Assembly: GCA_958510825.1 (NCBI GenBank)
Contig: OY294044.1
Location: 40,460,791 to 40,524,790, forward strand
From: Brachypterus glaber
Taxonomy: Eukaryota > Arthropoda > Insecta > Coleoptera > Kateretidae
Reading direction: 5' to 3'
DNA length: 64,000 bases
The position numbers were made by a program, and so were the translations under genes. Shown in pieces: positions 20,272-31,581 of this stretch (its first letter is position 1; each line of letters begins with the position of its first letter). Under the pieces are notes generated by a model. It saw only the letters and a program-made list of their open reading frames with translations. It did no database searches and was not told the origin of the DNA.

Positions 20272-21272
20272 TTAAGGAGCTTTCAGGTAGTTCTTGCCTC
20301 CTAAATACTTCCCGGATAGTTCCGTCGTAGCCAGGATAAGTTTGTCTGCTAAAGGGTGACTCTCTCTAAAAGGAGACGTTAGTAGTTTTTTATGGGGACC
20401 AAAAAACATAGGCTCTTCTATGGAGAGTTTGGAAAAAAGAGGGAACCAGGCCTGTGAAGGCCAATAGGGAACTACGACTTCCGCTTTATCCTCCATGATT
20501 TTCTTTAGAACTCTTAAAATCAGTGAGAATGGGGGAAAGGCGTAGAAAAAATATGGTCCAAACTGACGTAAATGCGTCTACTGACATTGAACCGGGGTCA
20601 TTCACTCATGAGAAGTATTTTTTACATTTGAAATTAATACTAGACGCAAAAAGATCTGTTTGTGGTTGACCAAATCTATTTGCTATGTTGTGAAAAATTT
20701 TATTACTAATTTCCCACTCGGTATCAACTGATAATATGCGAGAACTCTTATCAGCCAAATTCTTGCTTGTATCCATATGTTCTTGCTTTTACACCAGCTC
20801 CAAATATCCCGAGCGAGAGAATGCAAGTCGAAATGTCTAGTACTACCCATGTTGTTTATGTAGGACAGGGCCGTAGTGTTATCTACACGTAATAATATGT
20901 TACAAGAGAACCAAGATTTACCCAGGCTTTTTAGACTATGAAGAATGACAAGAAGTTCTAAATAATTTATGTGCTTACGCTTTTCTTCTATACTCCACCA
21001 TAGGTAGTAAGGCCCTCGAAATGCGCCCCCCACCCTGTTTTGGATGCGTCAATGTAGATTTCGTAATCAAACCTATCTTGTAAAATATGATTTTTGGTTT
21101 TTAGAATATATTTTGACCACCAAGATAAGTCTTTGTTAATTTTTCCATGGTTTAAAAACATTTTCTTGTCATAGTTTTGGTTGGATTTTTTAAGGGCCAA
21201 AATTTTTTGCCTTTCTAAATCTTTAATATATAATAAACCGTATTTTGTTGCGGGTGTAGCCGAGACTAGCAA
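20272..21272 (-). pseudogene. DIRS RNase H and downstream linker
   Basis: The RNase H core is visible as IYIDASKTGWGAHFEG (about 21035-21085), then INYLELLVILHSLKS and LLRVDNTTALSYINNMGS (about 20830-20960), carrying the Asp-Glu-Asp pattern. There is a frame change near 21010 and the end of the domain is degraded. The segment to 20272 contains VVVPYWPSQAWFPLF and HPLADKLIL, a stretch usual between RNase H and recombinase in DIRS elements. I see no clear methyltransferase motif. Confidence 0.8.
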
Positions 21273-21344
21273 CCCTATAAGATGCGCAAAGAATCTAATC
21301 TTGCAAACACTAATATTTTTAATTATTGATATGGTTGAGAAAAT

Positions 21345-22140
21345 TTATAGTTTTTTCTCTTCTGGCAATTCTAGGGTCATATTCCTAGAGTCAAAAATAA
21401 ACCCTAAAAATTTACACCTCAGTGTAGGTTCTAATTGGCTCTTTTCAGAAGTTATAATAAAACCCAATGATTGGATTAAGCCCAGAGCAATGTTAGTGTA
21501 ATCTTTACATTCCGCCTCTGTAATTCCGAAAATAATAATATCGTCTAGGTAAGAGACGCAGCTTATTCCCATAAGTCTGAGTTTTGAAATCACAGGCCTC
21601 ATTATTTTTGTATAAATATATGGAGCCAGTGATAAGCCAAAGGGGAGACACGTAAATTCATAAATGTTATCTTTAAACTCGAAACGTAAATATTTTCTGA
21701 ATGATTTCAGTATTGAAATTAAAAAATATGCATCTTTTAGGTCAATTGTTGACATAAAGTAGTTCTTTTGTATCAATTTACTGACAGTTCTAAAATCTTC
21801 AAGTTTGAAGAGTTTTGTTTTAATGTATTTATTTAGGTTTTTTAAATTCAAAATAATACGTTTTTTGCCATTAGTTTTTTCCACAAGAAAAAATGTAGAC
21901 AAGAACTGGTCATTAACGTTTCGACATGGCACTAGGACACCCTTACCTAAATGGTTAGAGATTTCCTTTTCAATATCTTTTATTTCTGAATTAGAGTATT
22001 TAAGAATTTTGGGTTTTTTGTATTGCACGGGTTTTGATTCAAAAGGTATTTTAAGGCCTTTAATACAATTAAGAACAAAACCACCAGCCTCAATATTTTC
22101 CCACTCTCCATAGAATTGTTTAAGCCTGCCAGCAATAACA
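21345..22140 (-). CDS. DIRS reverse transcriptase
   Basis: Open on the minus strand from about 22140, where AGRLKQFYGEWENI precedes the core, to 21345. The first annotated start, GTG at 22028, is unlikely to be real. RT motifs in order are GKKRIILNLKNLNKYI, FMSTIDLKDAYFLI (first catalytic Asp), LPFGLSLAPYIYTKIM and CVSYLDDIIIFG (catalytic Asp pair), then LGFIITSEKSQLEPT and CKFLGF. This is the well-preserved core of the element and lies just upstream of RNase H. Confidence 0.85.
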
Positions 22141-22157
22141 CTTACCTCTAATATTTC

Positions 22158-22919
22158 CTACTGTTTGCATATTGGTTCCTGGTCTTGTATGGATGGCCTT
22201 TGTTGCTTCGAGCCCCTCGATGCTCGTAGCGGCCCTCTCCGGTTTAAATCCTGTCTATAAGTAGAGTGGTTAAAGCCAGATGTAGATGGCTTTGGACCTA
22301 CGACTTTTGAATTTATTGGCTTTTTAAAGAAACTGTTTGTTTCAGCTTTAAGATCCTTGCTAGATCTCTGAATTTCTTTAATATTTTTGCACTTGTTGTG
22401 AAAATCTTGGCCATAAAGGAAAGCATCAATGTCGCTATTTTTAGCAACCTGTTTGATGTCTGAACATAATTGAGGGGTTATTTGAGAACGCATATGAATT
22501 GATAAGGTGTGGTGTAGGTCTACTAGTATTTTTGCACCATCACCTAGCCCTTTTAAAAGGGGTTTATATTTTTCACCACCTTCGTTCAATTGGGTCTGTA
22601 TGGCAACATGATACTTGTCCCTGGCTAAGGCGGATGAGCTAGCTATTGGTTCTAGTTCAGGATTTAATTTTGGAGCATTGAGATTTAAGCAGTTTGTTGG
22701 AATAGGGTATTTTCCTACAATTTCCTCCTTTACGGCCTTGTCCAGTCCTTGTGAAATTATATGTTCCCACCTAGGAGCCAGTGCTGAATGTGAAGTAATT
22801 TGGTTGCGATTGTTTTTCCCTGGGTCCTCACCCAAGCATTCCAAAATTTCTTCGTCCAAGTTGGTGTCATTTTCTATTACTAGAACATCCTCAAGTGAGG
22901 ATTCACCAGGTACTGGCAT
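22158..22919 (-). CDS. DIRS gag-like protein
   Basis: 253 codons from an ATG at 22919. The frame stays open for about 120 bases further upstream, so the true start may be elsewhere. There is no zinc knuckle, as is common in DIRS gag. Recognisable parts are an acidic N-terminus ending in EEILECLGEDP, LAPRWEHIISQGLDKAVKEE, LARDKYHVAIQTQLNEGGEK and DIDAFLYGQDF. The C-terminal tail is basic and Gln/Arg rich. It is placed directly upstream of the RT, and its role as a particle protein is by analogy. Confidence 0.7.
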   Translation of the reverse strand: MPVPGESSLEDVLVIENDTNLDEEILECLGEDPGKNNRNQITSHSALAPRWEHIISQGLDKAVKEEIVGKYPIPTNCLNLNAPKLNPELEPIASSSALARDKYHVAIQTQLNEGGEKYKPLLKGLGDGAKILVDLHHTLSIHMRSQITPQLCSDIKQVAKNSDIDAFLYGQDFHNKCKNIKEIQRSSKDLKAETNSFFKKPINSKVVGPKPSTSGFNHSTYRQDLNRRGPLRASRGSKQQRPSIQDQEPICKQ

Positions 22920-23189
22920 ATGTGGGGGCGTTGTAGGCGGTGTAACAACGTGTCTTTCTGAAGACGCCGAGTCTCTAGAGCTGTGGACACCAGCCGAGCC
23001 TCTAGTACTGCGGACGTTGACGTGAAAATTGATTAGTTTTTTACCTTATTATTCGTTTAGAAAATTTCTACGATGCGTGCCCTCGTGCACAAAAAAGCGT
23101 TATGAAATGGATATAGGGCCGGTAAAGTAGGTATTAATTTTCAGTTTCTTTGGGAGTTTTGTGCTGCCCTCTAGCATCTAAAAGCGATA

Positions 23190-23239
23190 CTACGAGTTAA
23201 ATAAAGTAATCTAGAGAAGAATGCGCTGAAATATAATTG
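23190..23239. repeat. DIRS inverted terminal repeat, right
   Basis: CTACGAGTTAAATAAAGTAA followed by TCTAGAGAAGAATGCGCT, the reverse complement of the left terminal repeat. Confidence 0.85.
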
Positions 23240-24880
23240 TTATATTCAAACTACCCAATAATTCAGGTACATCAACATGACTATGTAAAATTTTATATAA
23301 AAACAATAACAACTGATAAGTAAGTCTTTCAATTAAAGACAGAAAGTTAAACTCCGTTAATAAGTAAATATACCGAATTACGGGGGTATACATTCTATTT
23401 TTTGTAATATAAATATTTTAAAAACTTTTTTTTGCACTTTTTCATCTGTTTAATTTCAATTTACTTTAAATACTAGGGAGACCAAACTACACATGCATAA
23501 TATGCATTGCATATTCTAATTTACTTCTGACAATAAAGAGAATAATAAAGAGTTTTAATTGCACCAATAGTGGAAAAGTTTTTAGTATTTTTAATAACAA
23601 AACCTAATACTTTAGTGCAGATGAACAAATTTTTCGGATATGAAGGTCAAAGGTCAATTTATAATCAAACAACAAAGATACCTAGATCTAGATTTAATTT
23701 ACTCTTTTAACGTTATTTATATCATAATCGAAAGAAAAGTTTTACGATTATATGAAATAACTTTTTATTTGTCAGGATTTAGATCTAGTTTATTGATGAA
23801 AAAACAGTTAAGTAAGTTGTCTAAGTTACGTTTATGTAAATAGATTTAATAATAAAAAAGATCTTTAGATTGTCTGCATACAGCAGCTTACAGCACCTTA
23901 AAAATGTGTATATATCATAACAAAACATAATAAAAAGGGAAGCGGACCTAAACTAGAGCCTTGAAAAAGCTAAATAAATAAATAATTTAAGACCCTTATA
24001 TTCAAAAAATTATCTCCTGTCTGTCAAATAAGATTCAAAAATAAAAATCATCAGCAATACCAAAAGAGCATTATTTCTTTAAGAAAACTGGATGAGGAAC
24101 CTTATCAAATAACCTGCTAAAATCTTAATGTATAACATCAATTTGGTTTTATTATCTAACTCCAAAGAAATATGCTGAGTGAAAAGTGATAAATTAGTTA
24201 ATGTGCTTCTACCTTTAAAAAACCATCCTGATCTAAATTAAGTTTATGCTTTACATGTTCATAAATTAGATCTGAAAAATAACTTTAAATAATATCTTGG
24301 AAAAATTGGATATTAACGCCACAGGACAATAGTTTAAAATGTCATTATTATTGCTAGATTTAAATATAGGACATACTTTAGATGTTTTAAGGAACTTTTT
24401 TAAAGCGCAAAATTAAGTTAAATATAGTACGAAGTGGATTAGTAAAAACATGTTTGCTGTTTTTTTCTTATTAGCAGAGCTGGGATATCATCTAGACCGC
24501 TTGTTAAGTTCGATTTAAGCCTGTTTATTGCATTTAACATCTATTTTTCAGTAAATGAAGCTTAAGCTTAAGCTGTCAGTATTAACATTATCAGAGGAAA
24601 ATATGTTATTAGTAGTGCTAGAAGAATTTTCATATACACTTAAGAAATGTTGTGCAAAAGCATTAATGAACCTAGTATAGATTAAGCTTTATTTTTAGCA
24701 TTGACAAAAGACCAATTTTTTTTGGGCTCAGTTTTTATGTTATTTTCAGAACTATGAATAAATTCTAAATAGGCTGTGTCGACATCAAATTTAATAATGC
24801 AACGCCAATTATTAACACGTTCTTTTAAGTATTTATATTTAAATTTACGATATTGCTTTAGTAAACGATTTTTTTTTCTT
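23240..24880 (-). pseudogene. Old jockey/CR1-type LINE, right of the DIRS insertion
   Basis: Very decayed, but the order is clear on the minus strand: a pre-RT linker (KYLKERVNNW...FDVDTAYLEF...EPKKNWSFVN, about 24690-24860), LDDIPALLIRK (about 24490), FFKVIFQ/LDQDGFLK scraps, FGIADDF and ESYLTDRR (about 24000-24070). LYADNLKIF follows, a changed catalytic box (about 23870), then LNPDK. The C-terminal LLLFLYKILHSHVDVPELLG (about 23255-23320) runs straight into the DIRS end. It continues at 18340-18708. Many stops and frameshifts. Confidence 0.65.
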
Positions 24881-25314
24881 TGATTTGATAGTATTGATTC
24901 AGGTCTATTACGGTGACCATCGTGATCGTGATTGTAATCGTAATTATTCCGACATCGTTAAAATTTCGAGGTCCCTCTTGTCAGCCGTCAAAATGCGATT
25001 ATGGAGGCTACTTTTTCCGATGTCGTTAAACGAATGTCGGAATGATTATCGTTATTTTCCACAAGACACTTTTGGCTTTAATGTAAATTCCGATAAGCTA
25101 TCCTAAAAACTATTTTGACAAATTAGTGAAATACCTAAGATGAATAATTTGGGCTTTGTTGTAATTAATACTCATAAAAAATAAGTATTAATAAAGTGGA
25201 GGACCGTAGAAGAAGGTAAGAAATGTACATTACTATTTATTTTGCCTGCAAGACGGTCTTACATAATTTGAGGTTATTTCTTACAAAATTGTTATGAAGC
25301 TGATTTTTTTTTTA

Positions 25315-25560
25315 GGTGCAGAGCACAATTGGAAAAAAGGGATTTAATGAATGGCAACAACCCATTGGAGGTATCTGAGCGGGAGTTTAAATGTGTATTA
25401 AGATTCTCCAGAGAGCTCAGGCATCAATTAGTGGTTTACTTGTCACCCTTAGTGTAGAATAGACAAAGGTCTGGGCAATTCCCAAAGTCTTAAGAGTAGG
25501 TGCAACTTAGTATATTATTAAAAATACTTGGTTATCCAGAGTAATGGGGAGCAAAGTAAT
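25315..25560 (+). pseudogene. Possible PIF/Harbinger transposase N-terminal scrap
   Basis: Reading after a polypyrimidine-AG at 25300-25315 gives EKRDLMNGNNPLEVSEREF and RFSRELRHQLVVYLSPL, which resembles the N-terminal helical region of HARBI1-like nucleases (NPFE..S...F...R......L...L.P). The frame then breaks. A GAAG|GTAAG donor-like site lies at 25215. No DDE residues are in view. The adjacent TAA-flanked MITE makes a Harbinger origin more plausible but does not prove it. Confidence 0.4.
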
Positions 25561-25569
25561 TCTTGATAA

Positions 25570-26554
25570 GGGGACGTCCATAAAGTATGTCAAGTTTTTT
25601 TGGGCCATTTTTGACCCTCCCCCCTCCCCCCTTTGTCACAAAGACTTTGTGACAAAGTGTCACACCAGCACGGACCCCCTCTCCCCCCTATGTCACATCA
25701 CGTTAAATTTGTAAATGCATGACCCCAGCCTGGAGTCTCTAGGGTTGCGTTTCTACCATCGTAAACAAAAAATGTTAAGATTACACATCGAGTTTAATAA
25801 ATAAATTCGTTAAAAAGTACACGGAAAAAAAAATTATAGCTAGGAGCGCTATAACACAGATACCAAGCAAATTATAATCGCTTATTATATAAATACAAGG
25901 CTTTCTCTTACAATTATGGCAGTCAGTGTAAAAATTTATATGAAATACTTTAATTGTTTAGTGAATAATAAAATATAACAAATAGTATGGCATTTATAGC
26001 TTAAATAGATTTAATTATTGTCCGTGCTAATAATTTTTATAATATAATAAAATTTCTGTAAATTTATAATAGTGCCTGTAATAAATATAATCGTGTCTGT
26101 AATATATATAATCGTTTCCAATTTATTTTTAACATTATTAGTTATAGTGTCCCTTATAATCTATAGCTTAAATCACTATAATTTGCCACTGTTACCAAAT
26201 ATCTTATAATGTATAGCGCAGAGCCCACTAATTTCTTTCCGTGTATTTGGGATTTTTCGGGATTTAAAAATCTTTAGGATATCCCGAAATTTCGGGATCC
26301 CGAATTTCGGAACTGGAAACCCTATATACTAAGTACCAAGGGGCTGTTCAAGAATGACGTCACCCAATTTTGACCAATTTTAGACCTCCCCCTCCCCCCT
26401 TCGTCACCTTTGCCTAGAATCCCTATCAAACATAAGGGAAAAAAATTGTGAAATCACACTGCTCTTGACCCCCCTCCCCCTGCCACAAAGTGTCACAAAC
26501 TTCTGGACGCCCCCCCTCTCACCCATAGGCATGACATACTTTATGGACGTCCCC
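25570..26554. mobile_element. PIF/Harbinger-like MITE, 985 bp
   Basis: Perfect terminal inverted repeats of 23 bp (GGGGACGTCCATAAAGTATG...) flanked by TAA on both sides (25567-25569, 26555-26557), the target typical of PIF/Harbinger. C-rich runs (CCCTCCCCCC) and GTCACAAAG motifs occur near both ends. A second, inner TIR-like phrase (GGGGCTGTTCAAGAATGACG, about 26340) suggests another element is nested inside. No coding capacity. Confidence 0.75.
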
Positions 26555-26558
26555 TAAG

Positions 26559-27998
26559 CACGGTTCACCTGGGCGATTTTAAATAAAAATTTCGTGGACC
26601 CCTACATTTTTTGGACTAAAACATACCTGATGACATAAGAAATCAATTTCCATTTGAAAGAAAATCGTAAAAGATACACTTTTTTATAAAAATAAAAAAA
26701 CGTTTTTTTGAGTAATAGGGTGTGTCAAAAAATTCCGATTTTCGAAATCTAAAACGCTCTCTAGCTCAAAAGTTACTCCTTAGTAAAAAACGGTGGCCAC
26801 TCAAAAATGAGCCAAATCGATTAATGTTTAGAGGCAGCTCAAAACACTCAAACTTTCAAAAATATCGGTACCTGTTTTTGATTGTATATAAAATTAAGAA
26901 AATTTTGGAGGGTTTCTTTGATAATATTTAGAAACAATACTAATTGTGAGAAACTAAAAAAATTATATCCCCCCTCCCCTTAAGTAAGAACATAAAAAAA
27001 CGCTAATTATTTGAAGATTTCGCGATTTTTTTTTAAATAGGGCATATTTAAAAGGACATAACTTCCTTAGGAATGATTTTTTGACCAAGGTGCATATAAA
27101 TGTTTTCTATGTGTTTAATGTTAAATAACCACCCATTACTAAAATATTTGTTTTTGGCTTAATATTTTTTTATTATTTTTATTTTTGGTTCTTCATGCGT
27201 AAAAATTTACCTTTAAAACGGTTAAACCTGCGATGTTAAACCACACAAAAAATTTTGTGTATTTTTACATAAAAAAGTATATCCAACCAGAAAAAATAAA
27301 AAAAGTACACCGAAAAAAGTTTTAGGCAAAAAACAGAAAATCCACCCAGTTTCGAATCAAAATTAATTTTTTTTTACTCAACTTGCGGAAAAGAATTATG
27401 TCTTCTGTATAGTCATGTAGGTTAACATGTATATATGCTTATATGCTAATATATAATTTTGCAGATTTTTTATTTAAAACTATTTTTTATGCACTTTTAA
27501 AAACTTGCAAAAATAAAATTTTCGCGAAATTTTTAAATAATTGCCGATTTTTTCATGTTCTAACTTAAGGGAAGGGGGGATATAATTTTTTTAGTTCTTA
27601 CATTTAGTATTGTTTCTAAATATTACCAAAGAAATCCTCCAACATTTCCTCAATTTTTATCGGTATCAGTTTTCATCGGAAAAACAGGTACCGATTTTTT
27701 TTTTAAGTTTGAGTGCTTTGAGCTACTTCTAAACATTAATCGATTTGGCTCATTTCTTAGTGGCCACTATTTTTTTCTAAGGGGCAACTTTTAAGCCAGA
27801 GAGCGTTTTTGATTTTGAAAATCGCGACTTTTTTGACACACCAAACTCAAAAAAACGTTTTTTATCTGTCTAAAAAAGTGTATCTTTTACGATTTTCTTT
27901 CAAATGGGAATTGATTTCTTTTGTCATCAGTTATGTTTTAGTCCAAAAAATGTAGGGGTCCACGAAATTTTTATTTAAAATCGCCCAGGTGAACCGTG
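26559..27998. mobile_element. Fold-back element with arms of about 450 bp
   Basis: CACGGTTCACCTGGGCGATT at the left and its reverse complement at the right, with homology continuing inward to about 27030 and 27535. TAAG flanks both sides (26555-26558, 27999-28002). The arms differ by many small changes, so it is old. The loop (27030-27535) is AT-rich and non-coding. Its left target site coincides with the right target site of the Harbinger-like MITE. Confidence 0.85.
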
Positions 27999-28002
27999 TA
28001 AG

Positions 28003-28490
28003 CTTTAATTCTGAGGATCCTCAATCACTCGAGTGAACCAGATGAAAAAAAATAAAAAACTTCTGAAAATTTCTACATATATTCTTATAGTGGTTTACCC
28101 CTTGCTTAATAAAGAGCATAGAAAAAAAATATATTTCATGCTTATAAAAAATAATAGAGCTGGTACGATATCTCATGACACTTCAGCCCTGAGTGCAGAT
28201 CAGCATAACTCCAACCTGCCTGATCTTAAAAATATTCTTTTTATTAAAATTTAATGGCACATGCATTAAATTTCAATAATAATAAACAAAATGTACCTAA
28301 GATGGGGCAGGGCCAAGCTTTGCTAATACGCACTCAAGGCTGAAGTACCATAAGAAACTATGTATCTAAGACAGGAAAAACGGACTAAATTGGACAAAAC
28401 CGGACAAAATCAAAAATTATCCCTCGTAATATCACGGAAAAAATATTTCAACTTCCAACTGAGGTCTGACTAGTCTAGTCTCTAGTCAAC
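28003..28490. other. Non-coding stretch
   Basis: No gene or repeat pair recognised. Confidence 0.4.
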
Positions 28491-28747
28491 TAGAGGTGTG
28501 CGTGTGCCCCGCCGCCAAATTTACGGCCCGGCGCAGAAATAACTAAAATGATTCATTTGGTAAAGTTTTAAAATTATTTTAACATTTTTCCCAAAAATTT
28601 TCTTAAAAAAATAATTTTAGCAGAGAAGCGCCGCGGCGGCCACGACTGCGAGCCGTCAAAAATTTTTCTTGGGGTGGCACATCGCCGCTCCTTGCTAAAA
28701 TTTACAAAAACCTTGCCGCTGCGTAATTTTCGAGGCGCACACCTCTA
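28491..28747. mobile_element. GC-rich hAT-like MITE, 257 bp
   Basis: TAGAGGTGTGCG at the left and CGCACACCTCTA (with one spacer G/C change) at the right, enclosing GC-rich CCGCCGCC/GGCGGC segments in an otherwise AT-rich region. AGGTCTGA follows at the right, and GAGGTCTGA occurs about 30 bp outside the left end, so the target duplication may be displaced by a CTAGTCTAGTC slippage tract. Confidence 0.6.
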
Positions 28748-28789
28748 GGTCTGATATATCCCATCCAGACTCTGGATTCCAGAGCTGGC

Positions 28790-29030
28790 CTTTGTATGAA
28801 TCAAGTGAACCCCCTGCTTCAGGGTGCGAGCCTATAGGGGCGCGCCTGAGCTTTTTTCGTTCGAGGGTGGCGCCAGGTTTTGGTAGAAACCGTCAGCTTT
28901 TTCTCGTAAGGGTATTTTTTTGGGCGCCATTTTTTTTTGTATGGGCTCCAAGTTTGATAGAAACCGTCAAGGACAAAGCTTTTTTTTCTTGAGGGTATTT
29001 TTTTGAGCGCCATTTTTCCTATTAAACAAA
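28790..29030. mobile_element. Fragment of the hAT-like MITE minisatellite
   Basis: Contains GGCGCCAGGTTTTGGTAGAAAC, GGGCGCCATTTTT and TCCAAGTTTGATAGAAACCG units related to those inside the MITEs at 2565-2903 and 3821-4213. The C-rich terminal parts and a clear target duplication are not visible. Confidence 0.65.
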
Positions 29031-29433
29031 AAGTTTAATAAAACATTTTTTAACACGTTGGCTACCGATGACGTATACGTGACGTCATTTGCGCACTATA
29101 AAAATTACAACCGGCAGAGAACGTAGAAAACAAAATATAGGTGTGGAATATTTGATTTTTTTTTAGATAAAAATGTGCCAAATCCAAGAAAAAACATTTT
29201 ATTATGAGAGGGGAAAGAATAAGAAAAGGAATAAATCGAAACCATCAAAAAATACTTGATTTTTGTATGTTGTAAGCTCAATAAACAACCACAGTGGACC
29301 TCATAAAATTTCAATAAAAATCGAGCACCCTATTTTTTTTATTGATGGATGAAGCATTTTTAAAAAAAATCGATTTTCAATTATTTATATATCTTTTTTC
29401 AGTTTATGCTTAATTTTCATTAGGAATATCGAA
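29031..29433. other. Non-coding stretch before the Penelope element
   Basis: Contains a short palindromic GATGACGTATACGTGACGTC near 29070, otherwise nothing recognised. Confidence 0.4.
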
Positions 29434-29877
29434 AAAGTATTTAAAGAACTTTCACTTTCGGGTTTAGACCGCGTTAATGGATTTTCACTTTCCGACGTTT
29501 CGTCTCTTACTACTAGAGACATCTTCAGGGATTAATCTGAAACTAAGTTTCGAATCAACTTGTGTCACTATTTATGACGAGTTGTGGTTATTCACCCGTG
29601 ACGAGGTTTTTCCTATCAACGACTTCCATATTGCAGGTAAGTGGTAACCAGTGTCCCGATTGATATTGTTAGGATGCTTGATGATTTCTATCGATTCCCG
29701 TATCTTCCTTGGCATTTTTCTGTTTTCTGTTAATATTTGTTTTGTTTCAGACAAATTGATTTTATGACCTCTTTCATGTACATGTTCGGCTACTGCCGAT
29801 AAGGAAATTTGTTTCTTTCTTATATTGCGCTCATGCTCTTGAAGTCTTGTAGAAATTTTTCTCTTAGTTTCACCTAT
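29434..29877 (-). repeat. Inverted terminal copy of the Penelope 3' end
   Basis: On the minus strand it reads ETKRKISTRLQEHERNIRKK through SLIGKTSSRVNNHNSS and then the 3' untranslated GAAACGTCGGAAAGTGAAAA, the same as the right end apart from a few bases (for example HERGH for HETGH). Confidence 0.9.
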
Positions 29878-30625
29878 GTCTAACCTGACAAGGGAAGAAT
29901 ATTTAGCTTTAAAGAATCTTAATCGTAATGACGATATTATTGTTGTGCCTGCTGATAAGGGTAATGCCACTGTGGTGATGGACAAACTTGACTATTTTAA
30001 CAAAATAACGGAACTCATAGACAATGACACATACGAAAAACTCGAGACAGATCCTACTGGAAAATTTGAACGAAAAATCACACAATTACTTAAACAATCC
30101 TCCCTTACACCTCTTGAAATTTATAATCTAACCCCCCGAGACTCCCGCGTACTAAAATTATATGGTTTACCTAAAATTCACAAGGACGGTGCCCCTCTTA
30201 GACAAATTGTCAGCACAATAGGTTCCCCTACGTATAAACTTGCCAAACACCTTGCCCAAATCTTAAATCAGTTAGTTGGAAAAACGAGGTCTTATGTAAA
30301 AAATTCCACACACTTTGTACAAACCTTATCGACAGTGACCCTGGACCCCTCGGACATAATGGTTAGTTTCGACGTAGAATCTCTATTTACTAACGTTCCC
30401 GTTCCCGATACAATAAATATTATACGAGACCTACTTACAACTGGAAATCTTGACCCTAAGTTATGTAAATTATTTGAAGCTTGTCTGACATCTACATATT
30501 TTCTGATACAGGGAGAATTCTATGAACAAGTGTCAGGCGCAGCAATGGGATCCCCATTATCACCCCCTGCGGCCAATGCTTTCATGGAATACTTCGAGAA
30601 AAAAGCTATTGAGTCTTTCCATTAA
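29878..30625 (+). pseudogene. Penelope reverse transcriptase, N-terminal part
   Basis: The N-terminus of the usual protein is missing and coding begins abruptly at NLTREEYLALKNL, after the inverted arm. Conserved blocks are IIVVPADKGNATVVMD, LKLYGLPKIHKDGAPLRQIV, IMVSFDVESLFTNVPV (first catalytic Asp) and GAAMGSPLSPPAANAFMEYF. The RT is of the telomerase-related Penelope type. A one-base shift near 30620 moves the catalytic RYVDDVYAIW box (about 30640-30670) into the next frame. Confidence 0.85.
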
Positions 30626-31581
30626 AACCTAAAATTTGGAGCAGATACGTAGACGATGTCTATGCTATTTGGCCCCAAGGCATGGAAAGCCTTCAAGGTT
30701 TTCTAAATCACCTCGATTCCCAACATAAATCTATACGGTTTACGATGGAAATTGAGAACAACGGATCACTTCCCTTTTTGGACGTTTTGGTTTACAAAAC
30801 GGAAAATGGCTCAATAGGACACTCGGTATACAGGAAGAAAACCCACACTGACAGATACCTAAACGCATTTTCACATCACCATCCCTCTCAAAAACGCTCG
30901 GTAGTTAATTCACTTGTTTATAGGGCTTTCATGATTTCAGACAAGAATTCCCTAGACACAGAACTCCTTAAACTAACCAAAGCCTTGACCATGAACGGTT
31001 ATACCAAAAAAGACATTAATAAGACCATATACAAATACAGAAATCCCAGACCTAAACAACAGGACAATAGTGACAATGACAGACAGACACAAGTTATACT
31101 TCCCTATGTAAGCGGTATCACGGATAAAATAGGTAAACTTTTGAAGAAGTCAAATATTAAGCCTATATTTCGGTCCAACCAAAAATTAGGTCAATGTTTG
31201 ACTTCAACAAAAGACAAAATACCCCTGATTTCAGAAGGCGTATATAAAATACCCTGCTCCTGTGGTACGGTTTACATAGGTGAAACTAAGAGAAAAATTT
31301 CTACAAGACTTCAAGAGCATGAGCGCAATATAAGAAAGAAACAAATTTCCTTATCGGCAGTAGCCGAACATGTACATGAAACAGGTCATAAAATCAATTT
31401 GTCTGAAACAAAACAAATATTAACAGAAAACAGAAAAATGCCAAGGAAGATACGGGAATCGATAGAAATCATCAAGCATCCTAACAATATCAATCGGGAC
31501 ACTGGTTACCACTTACCTGCAATATGGAAGTCGTTGATAGGAAAAACCTCGTCACGGGTGAATAACCACAACTCGTCATAA
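30620..31581 (+). pseudogene. Penelope RT C-terminus and GIY-YIG endonuclease
   Basis: Continues from the frameshift with RYVDDVYAIW, GSLPFLDVLVYK and VYRKKTHTDRYLNAFSHHH, the conserved segment after the RT palm. The endonuclease begins at GVYKIPCSCGTVYIGETKRK (about 31235-31295), the GVY..YIG signature, with the Arg of STRLQEHERN and a His-rich AEHVHETGH following. The frame stops at 31579-31581. The first listed ATG (30682) is not a real start. The nuclease opens the target for priming. The two halves together appear complete except for the frameshift and the missing N-terminus. Confidence 0.85.

Larger units (their letters stand above)
18709..23239 (-). mobile_element. DIRS-type retrotransposon
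   Basis: 4.5 kb on the minus strand with gag, RT, RNase H and tyrosine recombinase in that order, bounded by inverted terminal repeats of about 48 bp. The absence of integrase and the presence of a recombinase define the DIRS order. These elements insert a circular intermediate and make no target duplication, and none is obvious here. It sits inside an older LINE. Several frameshifts mean it is unlikely to be active now. Confidence 0.88.

Noticed and set aside
24905..25060. Similarity to 34265-34400 through CCGACATCGTTA and CGATCACGA phrases as paired element ends
   Set aside because: Only short scattered matches are visible and no terminal structure or target duplication. Left as a possible dispersed-repeat remnant.
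29055..29100. GATGACGTATACGTGACGTC as a hormone- or CRE-type regulatory site
   Set aside because: A single short palindrome with no gene next to it. No support for function.
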